Position numbers and translations under genes: made by a program
Part shown: piece by piece, positions 1 through 10,943 of the stretch
Numbering within the stretch: position 1 is the first letter of the stretch
Layout of the letters: each line of letters begins with the position of its first letter
Notes under the pieces: model-generated
Seen by the model: only the letters and a program-made list of their open reading frames with translations
Database searches by the model: none
What the model was told of the DNA's origin: nothing
Assembly (NCBI GenBank): GCA_029448655.1
Contig: JACCLO010000002.1
Span: forward strand, 3,658,001 to 3,722,000
Source of the DNA: Wolfiporia cocos
Taxonomy: Eukaryota; Basidiomycota; Agaricomycetes; Polyporales; Phaeolaceae
Direction: 5' to 3'
Length of the DNA stretch: 64,000 bases

Positions 1-735
1 TCACATTCAGTGCGTCTGACATGTCTGGATGCGTGCGCACACGCAGGACCAACATGATGCCATCGATCTCACGGACAACTCCCTAGCCGTGCTTGGCAAC
101 ATCCCTCTCATGCGCCGCCTCCGCACACTCCTGCTCGCAAACAACCGCATCACGTCCATTTCGCCCTCGCTCCATCTCTCCGTGCCCAACCTCGCCACCC
201 TCGTTCTCACGAACAACAACATCGCCGAGCTCGGCGACCTCGAGCCGCTGAAGGACATCCACAGCCTGCAGTACCTCTCGCTCCTCGGCAACCCGGTACG
301 CGAGAAGAAGTGGTACCGCGAGTGGCTCACGCATCGCCTTCCAAACCTGCGCGTGCTAGACTTCCAGCGGATTCGGGATAAGGTGCGTCAGCCTCTCACT
401 GTGACCGCGAGCGGAACGAATGACGCATTATGGATACGTGGACACAGGAGCGACAAGCGGCGAAAACACTGTTCCTCACGGCCGACGGGCTCCCCACGCA
501 GCTCGCGACGACTCTGTCGACGACCGTGACGACGCACTCCTCAAAGCCGCCCGTTCTCTCTGACGAGCCGAAGCTCGCGCCGGCGGCCGGCAAGGCGGGG
601 CGGCTCATGTCGAAGGAGGAGGCGCAGCGCGTGCGGGAGGCGATTGCGCGCGCAACGTCCATAGAAGAGATCCGCAGGCTGGAGCGGAGTCTCAAGGAGG
701 GATTCCTACCGGACATGCAGTCGGTCGGCGCGTGA
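1..735 (+). CDS. LEA1: U2 small nuclear ribonucleoprotein A' (partial, 5' end outside window)
   Basis: Leucine-rich-repeat component of the U2 snRNP. In this family it pairs with U2B'' on U2 snRNA stem-loop IV and acts in the nucleus in branch-site recognition. Bases 1-46 look like the tail of an intron, with a branch-like CTGAC at 16-20 and acceptor ACGCAG at 41-46. The exon at 47-382 opens with DQHDAIDLTDN, the family's first LRR signature, then LLANNRITSI, LVLTNNNIAEL and LSLLGNPV repeats and the LRR cap YREWLTHRLPNLRVLDF. A 65-nt GT-AG intron (383-447) joins RDK in phase 0 to ERQAAKTLF, the usual C-terminal junction. The last exon (448-735) holds the polar, helical tail. The symbol follows the yeast name; U2A' is the metazoan name. 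The upstream exon(s) with the first residues are missing. Confidence 0.9.
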
Positions 736-1521
736 ACGCTTGTAGTGTACGTGGACAGATGCTTATGTTTTCTCATATTGCTTTCTTGTGATGCGAGGTC
801 ATGACTGTGCTCAGGGTTGGAGTCTGTTGACTGTGAGGCACAGACTCTGGGAACTCTGTCGAGTGTTGACGAGTCCATTGGCCGTCATCCAACATCGGGA
901 ACAGGTATGAGCGTTACCGTATTTTACTATATATACATTGCAGACCTTGACCCATTTATAGGGATGGTCTTGCTGGCTTAGCCATTCGGCGGATCTGCCG
1001 GATGTGGGCAGCCTAATGGCTATTATTATATGGCATCGCCAGATTCTGTGCGCGGAGCCGTGAGCTCTGTCGAGCTTTCATATTGCTTGACGCTGCATGA
1101 TATCACGCATAATTTCAGCCCTAAGTTGGGCACATCACCGCAAGTTCTGGCAATTTGCACGGACAATCCTGCACTTATCGTATTCTCTACCAATCCTAGA
1201 CAAAGCTCAGAGCTCGAGATGCGAGTTACCATCCCATCGCGAACGCGGTACACTTCATTTCCAATATGCCAGATGTGTGCATGTATCCTAAATCGCTGTT
1301 TGAGCGAGTCATTTCGGCTCAGTCGTAGGGCTTCATTGAATAGACGGCAATCAAAACTTATTCTGGTACATGATAGCGAGGACAGCGCGGAATACGGGAA
1401 AGGTTGATACATAGCAGGACACAGCACAAACAAGAAACAGCACGGTTACATGTTTAGCACGTTCTTCTCTTCATTCATACCGCAGTGCCATGGCGGCGCA
1501 CAACGGCCCACGGAGCCATCC
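736..1521. other. Intergenic, convergent 3' flanks
   Basis: This lies between the U2A' stop and the stop of the opposing TMEM205-like gene. It contains AT-rich stretches such as the one near 925-945, compatible with 3' UTR and polyadenylation sequence. The small open frames on both strands show no codon bias or family motif. I see no gene here. Confidence 0.6.
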
Positions 1522-2455
1522 TCACAGCCCGGTGCCGAAGTTCCCGATCCAAAGCCCATGGAAGAGCAGCGCGAACACGGCGAGCAGGTTCGCGAGTGAG
1601 CTGACGCCATGCAGGGTGCCGAACCTGCTGTTCAGCGCCTGCATCTCCTTGGACACCTATGTGCGGAATCAGGTAAGCCGGCGGAGCGAGGCGAAACACA
1701 GTACGCACCCCTGGCTCGTTATAGACTTTGCCTTCAGCCTTTTCGAGCTTTTGGCGCTGAAACATGGTCCTGTAATTGATAATATACACATTAAGGCACA
1801 TCCGCAGTAATATTGGTTATACGAAGGGTCGTATGAGTGGGAGGCAAATGTCAAACTCACTTGCTCGTAAGCGGCCCGATGACCAAGTGGTTAAGCGCTT
1901 GGAAGAGGAGTACGGCGCCGAGCGCGTACGCCTGGGCGACGTCCGCTACGGTGGGCGCGGCATAATGCGTGCGCACGGCGGGGTGAGTCCGCATCCAGAG
2001 GGCGAGAAGCCCACTAGAGAGTGCGATGCTGATGACGAAGTACACCGGGAAGATGCGGTGCTGGAGTGCGCCGAATTGGTGGCGCGCTAGGAGCAAACGC
2101 AAATGGGGCGAGCGCGGGCAAGTCAGTTTGTCATACTGCGCTCCTCGGGTTGCACGGGAGGTCTGAGGCGACTTACGTAGAGTCCTGAAGGCGATGGTGC
2201 CTGCCGCGCGTGAGGCGTCAGCGGGGGCAAATGGGCAGCGGAGCAGAGAACGCACCTGCGAAGAAGGTGACCCATATCGCTGCGTACGGAAGGGTGAGCT
2301 TGGGCTCACGGCACTGTGCCGAGCTGGGCAGGTACGCCAGAGACAAGGAATCACGCACACATTCCGAGAAGCCATGCATAACCAATGAGGTAGAGGCTGC
2401 TGAGGTTGAAGAGGCCGAGGACGGCCGACAGCGAGAGCGTCTGTGTCTGCGACAT
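1522..2455 (-). CDS. TMEM205-like (DUF4149) membrane protein
   Basis: Small multi-pass membrane protein of the TMEM205-like family; its molecular function is not settled. Six exons were placed by hand: 2361-2455, 2256-2323, 2177-2200, 1861-2086, 1709-1769 and 1522-1656. They total 609 nt, exactly 203 codons with the stop, close to the ~190 residues of animal TMEM205. Family marks are IWVTFFAGTIAFRTLPRHQF, matching the human WVTF...RTLPRHTFG stretch, FPVYFVISIALSSGLLALW, TMFQRQKLEKAEGKVYNEPG, and the C-terminal LNSRFGTLHGVSSLANLL. About four hydrophobic segments are visible. I chose ATG 2455 (MSQTQTL) over an in-frame upstream start at 2554, which would add a Pro-rich stretch. One exon is only 24 nt and the first intron only 37 nt, so the 5' part is the least certain. 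Confidence 0.82.
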
Positions 2456-2943
2456 GGCCGGTGAGCTTGTGGACGGCGGCGGTGGCGGCTGCCGGAACGT
2501 TGGCGGTGTGATGATGGACGACGACAAGAGGTCTCGTTGGCGCCTGCGCGGCACGATCGCGTGGTGTGTTGATCGACGGTTAATTTTGGCAGATAAGTGG
2601 GCTGCGACTTATCGGAGGGTTATCCGGTGCCTGGTGCTGCCGCCGAGTGCGCCCGTCGTTGCTGTCCGCCGCCCGGAGACCGCCTCGCGACACACGACCG
2701 ACGTGCTGGCTGCCCGACGCGGGACACAGCGAGCACGACGCAGAGAGCAGCGCAGGCAGCGGCGCGGACGACGGACCTTCCGTAAGAGGCACGGTCGAGA
2801 GTCAGGAACGGTGATGTGCCTGGCGGATATAGGCGTCTCTGACTTTCCCTCGCCCGCTGCTTCCCCCTGCTGCCTCTCTCTGCCCGCGATATCCCTCTCC
2901 CTCCCTCGCCATATAGCCCCTCGTCGCCCCCGCCGCCTCTCCC
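2456..2943. promoter_or_regulatory. Divergent promoter region with pyrimidine-rich tract
   Basis: This 488-bp gap separates the TMEM205-like start (leftward) from the OPT transporter start (rightward). From about 2845 to the ATG at 2944 the + strand is strongly C/T-rich, ending in CGCCGCCTCTCCC before the start codon, and contains CATATAG near 2910. CT-rich leaders are common just upstream of fungal start codons. No specific factor site could be recognised. Confidence 0.45.
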
Positions 2944-5900
2944 ATGGCGGGTCTTCCGCCCTCCTCTCCCCCACGCCCTTCGACGGCGCACCCCTCCACC
3001 GCCGGCGCCCTCTTTGACCGCGACCCACAGTACATCTACGACCATGAGTACATAGACGAGGACGACGAGGACGAGTCCGACGCCGAGGACGTCTTTGCCT
3101 TCGGCCCGCCCAGCACTGCCCAGGAGCCCTCCGTCGAGTTTGCCTACTCTCCACAGCCGTTCGCACACGCCGTTGGCGTGGATCTCCCCCCGCGCACAGC
3201 TTCCCTCGCCAGCTCCCCCGTCTCGTTCCCTCCGCCTACCTTTGATCTCTACGCCCGCGATCGCATCGGTCCCGTGCCCGGCCCGTCATCGCTGCATATA
3301 CGCCATCCGTTCCCGCTCAGTCCAGTCGAATCGCCACCGTCCACCGATTCGCACTCGCACGATGGCGATCCGTACCGGCTCCGCCGCCTCAATCCCGCAT
3401 CCAGCTCTCCATTGACCACCAGTCCTGCCGCGACAGGCACGGGCAGAATCTCCGCCCTTAGTTCCGCTCTCAGCGCGCGGGGAGCTCATATATCGCTTCC
3501 TGACGCGAAAGAGAAGTTCAGGGAGCTGGATGGTACACCAGCCTTAAGAGGCCTTCCTCCCACCCCTGGGTCTGCCAGCTTCTCCAGTGTCATGGACGAC
3601 AGCCGAGAGCCGTCTGTAAAGTGAGCCCTCGGCCGTAAGTCATGCACTTACCCAGCTGCTCACGCTAGCCACGTCTAGAATGGACTATGACTTTGATGAA
3701 CTGACGGAGGAGGAGGAAGACAGCCCGTACCCAGAGGTACGAGCATCGGTATCAAATATTGACGACACAGAGATGCCTGCCCTTACGATCCGGATGTGGT
3801 TCGTTGGTCTCATTTTGACCTTTATTGCAGCGTACGTAGAAGCGCGTTCACTTTCTGACCGGCTGCTCATCTCAAGCATAGAGCGGCGAATATGTTCTTC
3901 TACATGCGGCAGCCTGCACCTGACATCAGCACAACCCTCATCGTTCTCGTCTCTCACCCCATTGGCAAGTTCCTCGCTCGCGTTATGCCCATCAGAACAT
4001 TCCGGGTCCCCCGGTTCCTTGGTGGAGGCGAGTTCTCGCTCAACCCGGGACCTTGGAACATCAAGGAACACGCGTTAGTGTATATGATGGCGAATGTTGC
4101 GACAGGCACCCCGTATGCGATCCAGGCGACAATCTCTATCGATGTGAGCTACGGGCTCAAGCTGGGGTACTGGTTCAATACCGTGCTCATTCTTGCGACA
4201 CAACTTACGGGATTCGGACTCGCGGGCTTCTGTAAACGACTGCTTGTATGGCCGGCGAGCATGGTCTGGCCGCAGAACCTGATTATGTGCGCGCTTCTGA
4301 ACACGCTGCATGCGGAAGAGGACGAGCCGCGCGGTGGTATCTCGCGCTTCCGCTATTTGTGCTATGTTGGTACCGGCGCGTTCTTCTGGTACTTCCTTCC
4401 AGGTATGTTGTATTCCACGATAGTTTCGATATCTGCTGACGGCAATTGTACAGGGTACCTGTTCACAGCCCTGTCGGTGTTTTCATGGCCATGCTGGATC
4501 GCGCCGAACAATGTACCCGTGAACCAGCTATTCGGGTTCGAGAGTGGACTGGGTATGGGATTTGTGACGTTCGACTGGACGCAGATCAGTTGGATCACAA
4601 GTCCTATGATGGTTCCCTGGTGGGCTCAGGTACAGATCTTCGCTGGCTTCGTGATCTTCTATTGGATCATTACGCCCGCCCTATATTACGCGAACGTGAG
4701 TTCTGCTATGCTTCCCCGTCAAACAATAAACTGACACGTCCTTGCGCAGGTATGGGACATGGCCTACTTCCCGATGATATCGGATGACATGTTCGACCGC
4801 TTCGGCATGTCGTATAACGTCTCCCGCGTGCTCGATTCTCAGGGGAACTTCGACGACGTTGCGTACGACGCGTACTCGCCACTGTACCTGCCTGCAGCGT
4901 ACGTCGTGGTCTACTTGCTCGCATTTGCGCTCGCGACCTGCGCAATCGTGCATACCGCGCTATACCACGGTCCCGAGCTGTGGAAAGGCATTAAGCGCAC
5001 GGCCATTGAGCAGGACGACATCCACGCGAAACTCATGCGCGCCTATCCCGAGGTACCGAGTTGGTGGTACCTCGTTTCGTTCGTTGGCTTCTTCTGCCTT
5101 GCGATTGTAGCTGTCGAGGTGCGTTGTGGTGTAATGTGTCGAAACTAGTGTTGGCTGACATAAAAAGCAGGTATGGCACACAGGAGCCCCGGTCTGGTTC
5201 CTAGTGCTCGCGGTGTTGATCCCGATCATGTACATTATACCCTCTGGATATATCAACTCCATCACGGGGCAGATCATCTCTATCAACATCCTGGCGCAGA
5301 TCATTCCTGGAGTGGTCTTGCCTGGGCAGCCGATCCCCAACATGGTATGTGTGCTGCAGAATCTGTAAAGGGATGATCATCTAAACACAGATACGATATA
5401 AGATCTTCAAATCGTATGCACTGCAGACTCTCTCAGAGGGTTCGCGCTTTGTACAGGACATGAAGCTTGGGCATTATATCAAGGTGCCGCCACGAGCGAC
5501 ATTCATCGGTACGTGTATTGTGCGTGACAGCGAGTGTAAGATGGGAGGAGCTAATGGTGGCCGATAGTGCAACTGGTGTCGACGCTGTTGGTGGCGTTCA
5601 TCCAATGTGGGATGCAGCAGTGGATGTTCGACAAAGTCCCAAACATCTGCTCGCCAAATCAGAGGTACGATTTGACGTGCCCGCACAATCAGGTCTTCTT
5701 TGAGGCGTCTGTCCTTTGGTATGTTCTGTCCTCTCTATCGACACAGCAAATTCTAAGATAACTCCCAGGGGTGTCATCGGACCAACTCGTCAATTCGGCA
5801 AAGGATCGACGTATTACCCAGAGCTCTTCGCTGTCATTGTGGGCGCAGTGCTACCCATACCATTCTGGCTATGGCAGCGGAAATACCCTGAATCGTGGGT

Positions 5901-6336
5901 ACGCTACCTGAACACGCTGCTCATCATGAACAGCATAAGCTCGATCCCTCCCGCGACGGGCATTAACTACTCCTCGTGGTTCATGGTTGGGTGCATCTTC
6001 ATGTTCTATCTCAGGCGGCATCGCGTCGAGTGGTGGAGCAAGTTCAACTACGTGACAAGCGCAGCGCTCGATAGTGGGACAATCATCTCACTGTTGTTTA
6101 TCTTCTTTGTTTTGGAGGTACGCGTCTTCACCCGCATTCGCACTGCGTACGCGAGGGCTCATGATTGCATGCAGTTCCCGAAGGGTGGATTCTTCCTTGA
6201 CTGGTGGGGGAACACTGTATGGCAAAAAAGTGCGTTCAGTCTGTGTTTCAGTTGTCCACTGTATTTCCTAACATCCGTCGCAGCTGCGGACTATAACCAC
6301 ATACCATTCAAGACACCACCGCTGGGTGGCATCTAG
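2944..6336 (+). CDS. OPT-family oligopeptide transporter
   Basis: Polytopic membrane transporter of the oligopeptide transporter (OPT) superfamily, whose members carry small peptides, glutathione or metal chelates, usually with protons. Substrate and membrane are not predictable here. Hallmarks are the NPG motif in LNPGPWNIKEHALVYMMANVA (about 4030-4095) and KVPPR near 5490, a variant of the family's KIPPR. Later come WMFDKVPNIC, VIGPTRQFG, the PPATGINYSSW loop and the end segment FFLDWWGNTV. About eleven short GT-AG introns interrupt the gene; the first is 3621-3678. The ORF starts with an unusually long hydrophilic region of about 270 residues before the first membrane span, rich in Ser, Pro, Asp and Glu (for example YIDEDDEDESDAED). 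ATG 2944 follows the pyrimidine-rich leader and is in frame with the core. Confidence 0.93.
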
Positions 6337-9300
6337 CTTCATCTACCCTGCAATCTATAGTTTATCCTTGTGCATCTGCTCTTCCCCTGGTCATTTGGGA
6401 CGCAGGAATACCCCTCCGACCCCAGCCATCGGCGGCTGCGCTATTGTCGCTCACTCTACTATATGTGTTTTGTGCCTCTATCTTGCTCACCCCCCCACGC
6501 CCCTACGTCGTCGCCAGCACACCAACACCCAACCCCCCTAAACCCCCATCTCTGCCGTTTCATTGCTTGTCACAACACATCACATTGGTATCCTTGCTGC
6601 GTTCGTCGTCCCGTGTACATCGTGTACGTGCTCGAAGTCAGGTTTTAAGTCAAGGCCGCGGTAAGGTGTTCAATATAGCACTCCCCATCCGTTCATGCCC
6701 AGAGTGTCTAGAATAGCATAGTGTTCGCTATGGTACATAGTACAGTATATCGCGTCTTGCAATGGAAGCTGTAATTTCTTCCGATGGATATTCTACCCGG
6801 TCTGGCGGGACGCGATTTGAATGCTATCAGTAGCCCCTTACCGGGTATCTGGTGTTGGGTGCCAATTTTGGACTGTTGTCGATAATCAGCAGAAGGTGAG
6901 TCCAGTGCCCGCCATATACGCTACTCCACGGTATAACCGCATCGCAGAGAATTTGTAATGTGTTGCAGCTCGGGATTTAACACCAGCTCAGCTGAAAGCG
7001 GCCGGGCCCAGCGTACGTGTAACGCGTTGAGCGTCAACCAGAGATCTTCAGCAGAGCGAAGACGTACTGGTGCGTTCTTCTCAATTGTTCCAGACATACG
7101 TACTCAACGGCTACTGCTACCCGGATGAGCGTACATAAAACTAATTGTCATTGTCTTGCTAGCGGAAGCAAGCGAATCGCCGAAAAACAACAACGACCAT
7201 AATGGGAAGTCGGACTTGTGACCATGTGAGCGGCAAGAAGGCGACATTATTGTGGCGCAATTTCTGACTAGGCCATACTATTGGAACTCCCGAATGTTGT
7301 GGCAGTCTGTAAGAAAATCCACGAATTCTGCATATCTTACTGGTTGATCGGCAGCGCCATCCCAGGTGCACAAATGGCATTGTCCCTGTGTCTGTTTCAG
7401 CCCTGAACCAAGCCTGATCTTCAGTCTTCCTCCTCAAGACCGTTCATACGCTGCATCCGGTGGATTTGATCGCCGTTGGTATGGAACATGGCCTATATGA
7501 AACCTGAGACTGATATCGCGACCGCTGATGGCAAATCATTGCGGCATTGGGCTTCCGATACCACGCACCAACACGGTCGCATTCTCTGCATTAGACCATC
7601 CACACAAAGGAGCAAGCAACTCGCTACATGTCGGGACACCATCCACGACGGCTTCTACGTGCAAGCGACCTCACACAGTCAGCCCGCAGCAGTCGTTTGT
7701 TGAGCCGAAACCAGCAGTCTCGGTTCGCGTCGTATCGCTAGCCATGCGGCGTAGTCGTGCATGTAGACGACGCGAGAGCTGGCTGATACGTAGGCGGTGA
7801 GATGCCTGCTGGCTAGCGACTGTACAATTGCTCATACTGATGACAGAAATCGGACGATGTGTTCATCGGTCCTGGCAGAGTCCGCAAACGTTGTGACATA
7901 TTCATGCTGCCTAGCCGTTCAAGCTCATTGGCCTCAGGTGAAGTATAAGAAGCAGAAGCACCAGGGCTCAAGATACTCATTGCACACATGAATTATAAGG
8001 CACCTTGGTAATTCGAGTCTTACAATCTAAAACATTATTAATAATGACAGGACAGCGAGAGACACCTTAAAAGAGAAACCTACAGCGTTATACTGACACC
8101 AGTGACTGCAGACAGCACGTAGCCTTCTATGCCTATCGGACCACATATATACAAGCCGTCATCTTCGTCAATTCAAGAAGCTGTACGTTGACAGCTGGAT
8201 TCTAGAAACGGGTGGCGACACCGCTCAATATAAGCGCACTTGCGTCCAAAACCCAAACTTTCGAAACAACTCTAGGAACAATGATCTGCGGGACGTCTTG
8301 CGGATCACGGAATTTGTGAGACGACGGATATTGCGCCCGGGTACGTCTCCGTTGCTTATGGGAGCTATGACCTCGGCTGTAAGTAATAGCTTCGATATCG
8401 AGACTACTGACATGCATTCAAGCAGACATTGCTTGCATCTGATCTTGATCCATGCGCTGAATTCCATCCGGTGTGATGAAACAATCATGAGGAACGAGCG
8501 AAGACCTGTGCCACGAATCCAATATCAGAATAAGATGTTGTTACGGAACCATCGAGACAGAAGCGCCATTATGGCATGGAAATATGTCTCAAATAAGCGG
8601 GCGTCGACAGTCTTCTAAGGAACGTCTTACCGCTGCTCATGTTGACCGGTTGACCCTTGGGCAGTTCCATCTACGCCATCGCGTCTCATCGATTTTATCA
8701 TTCGTACCTTTACCATCATAAACTGTTTAAAATGATTCATCATGCGCCTCCCAGAATGGCCAACGACGCGGCCCTTCGGGTGCGCCGACGTTCAGAGTAG
8801 CTATAGCTACGGGCCCGACCCGACGTCACTAGGCTTCGCTACGCATTCGTTGGGCCGGGGCGCACCGACCCGATCTCGCATGCTATGCAGATCATTAAGA
8901 CTACGGAGCAGAACGATTACACGGATAGCAGAGTGATCCTCCGGGAGAGCCTGCCAAGCGAAAGACGTGAGCGGGGTTGGTGACCGTGAGCTGTATTTGT
9001 GATCTTGGTGGATTTCGCGCGGATGGCATGCGAGGAGTCAAACTAGAAGAAAGAGGGTGTTGCAAAGAGAACACTGCACGAATAGACAAGTTGCGAAAGT
9101 CTTATCCCTTAGCAGTTAGTAGATGCTTGGCTAGAGGACAGGGCCAGGGACTTAGTAGCTATCTCACTTATCTGGGCATCAACGATCTTCGACATATCAT
9201 AGGATGGTAATATCATAGGATGGTACAGGAACGAACTGTGGTCCTCATAAGTGATGATCAGTTGAAGAAGATCAGCCATTCGGGCGCTCAGAGAGCGCCG

Positions 9301-9427
9301 AGGCGGAGTTTGGCGGAGTGGTGTCGGGAAACCAAAAGCTGTGGCTGGACCAAATTTCTCGCCACAGGGTACAACAAAGGTCTTACCCACCTGCGCTGAC
9401 TTCGTGCTGCCATTTCTTCAGCCCAAC
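6337..9427. other. 3.1-kb gene-free stretch
   Basis: The first 300-400 bp are probably the 3' UTR of the OPT gene. Beyond that I find only short, overlapping open frames on both strands with no splice-consistent extension, no family motif and no tRNA. Base composition is lower in GC than the neighbouring genes. It could hold a non-coding RNA, decayed repeat DNA or a fast-evolving short gene, but nothing in the sequence decides this. Confidence 0.5.
9194..9225. repeat. Perfect 16-bp tandem duplication
   Basis: ATATCATAGGATGGTA occurs twice head to tail (9194-9209 and 9210-9225), about 200 bp upstream of the SET/NAP gene. It is most simply a local slippage duplication. Confidence 0.9.
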
Positions 9428-10478
9428 ATGAGCGCACAAGGTACAAAACGCGCCTCGCCTGGCGCCTCGCTGCCGAAGGACCCCCTCGGGAACGTCGAGC
9501 TGAGCGACGAGCATGCGACGAAGCTGCAGGGATGGCAGAAGGACATGTCGCGCATCGAGCTGATTGTCGGTGCGCATATACCCCCTCTTGCTCTCCTAGT
9601 TGCTGCGTTTTGACGGGCCCATCGCGACGCACAGAGCGCTACTCGCTGAACGCTTCGCTGCCTGCGTTTGAAAAGCGCCGCGCTATCGCGAAGGACATCA
9701 GCCGGTTCTGGGGCGTGGCCCTTATGAACCACCCCACACTCGCGATGCATGCGCAGCACCACCTCGACCAGGTCGCATTGAGCTATCTGGAGGACTTGTG
9801 GATCGTCCGTGATCCCAGGGAGCCGCGGGTGTTCACCATCGAATTCGTGAGTGCCTTCCACGTGAGGTGATGAGCATCGCTGATGCCGTACCTTCTACAT
9901 GCAGCACTTCAAAGAGAACCCATTTTTCTCCAACTCGGTGCTCAAGAAAGAGTACAAGTACCTCGCACCACCTGCCGCTGCTGACGAGAAGCCCGATGCA
10001 GATGGAATCACACCGTCCATGCTCGAGTTCTCATGGGAACGTGATGTGGAGCCGCAGGTAAACATGAGACAAGTCGCGAGAGACCAGAGCATTCAATGAC
10101 CGCTTGATGACGCAGGCAATGAAGATCGAGTGGAAGGACTCCGCCAAAATCCTGACCAAGCTCCATCCCCGTGTGCCGGGCGAGGATGGTGATGACATGC
10201 CAGCCGAGCCCGGGAGCTTCTTCAACTACTTTGAGATTGCGGAAGATCCTTTTGATGTAAGTGCAGCCGGTAACTGATGCGGTACTCTGGCTCACGGGTT
10301 GGGCGCACAGATCGGGATTCTGCTGGCGAACGAGGTGTTCCCCGAGGCGATCGACTACTTCCTGGGGCGGATGAACCCGGAGTACGACTCGGAGGAGGAC
10401 GACGAGGAGAGCGAGGACGACGAGGACGAGGACGAGATTGACCTGGAGCAGCCGCGCGCGAAGAAGCAGAAGAAGTAG
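9428..10478 (+). CDS. SET/NAP-family histone chaperone
   Basis: Nucleosome assembly protein family member of the SET/Vps75 type, expected to bind histones H3-H4 or H2A-H2B in nucleus and cytoplasm. Five exons are joined by short GT-AG introns (junctions near 9568, 9847, 10056 and 10257). In order, the protein has a helical dimerisation stretch (LSDEHATKLQGWQKDMSRIELIV), then ERYSLNASLPAFEKRRAIAK, then the NAP core FWGVALMNHP...LSYLEDLWIV, then EFHFKENPFFSNSVLKKEY, a strongly conserved NAP pattern, IEWKDSAK, and GSFFNYFEI. It ends in an acidic tail of Glu/Asp repeats closed by a basic KKQKK, which may act as a nuclear localisation signal. The start at 9428 gives a short polar N-terminus. Which branch (SET or Vps75) it belongs to was not resolved. 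Confidence 0.9.
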
Positions 10479-10943
10479 GCGCATGACGGCGGGCAGGCTC
10501 GTGTCCAGCCTCCGCGCGTCGGACAGACCCCAAAAGACAGCGTCCGACAGCATGGTCTGTCGCGAGGCGGCGGGCGCTAGAGCTCGGCAGAGAGGAGTCG
10601 GCATTGTATCAATTGCTATAAATACACTCTGGATCTGGAAACCGTGACGCTAACTCGGAGGGCGTCTTGATTGCAGGCGACGTAAGTCTCCACAACGCGT
10701 GCTCATTGGTCCGCGCGCTCGCACTCTGGCTTGGCATTCTGCCTTTTACTTGCAGCGGACCCGAAAACACACGCCGCAAATGGCAGGTAGGTTTGTGTCG
10801 TCAAAGCCATCTCACTCCAGCTGGCTCGAGCCTATTTAACCTCGCCGCGCGGAGCCAGCCCGCCCGTTCGTACTCTCGCTCCCCCTTGCCGTCCTGGGCG
10901 GCCCTATAAACCCTTGCGCTCCTTTGGTCTGACGCCTTTCAAC
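10479..10943. promoter_or_regulatory. Upstream region of chitin deacetylase 1, with TATA-like box
   Basis: The 465-bp gap after the SET/NAP stop contains TATAAA at 10905-10910 and TATTTAA near 10831, followed by a C/T-rich stretch up to the start codon at 10944. The proximal box sits only about 34 bp before the ATG, so it would give almost no 5' UTR; the distal AT box may be the working one. Confidence 0.4.

Noticed and set aside
2609..3168. Long leftward open frames of 180-185 residues, rich in Arg or Gly
   Set aside because: They lie opposite the GC-rich first exon and leader of the OPT gene, and their composition mirrors the C/T-rich coding strand.
9281..9300. GC-rich hairpin GGCGCTC-AGA-GAGCGCC as a terminator or regulatory RNA
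   Set aside because: A 7-bp stem in the upstream region of a Pol II gene has no known role. A similar motif near 39548-39575 is probably coincidence.
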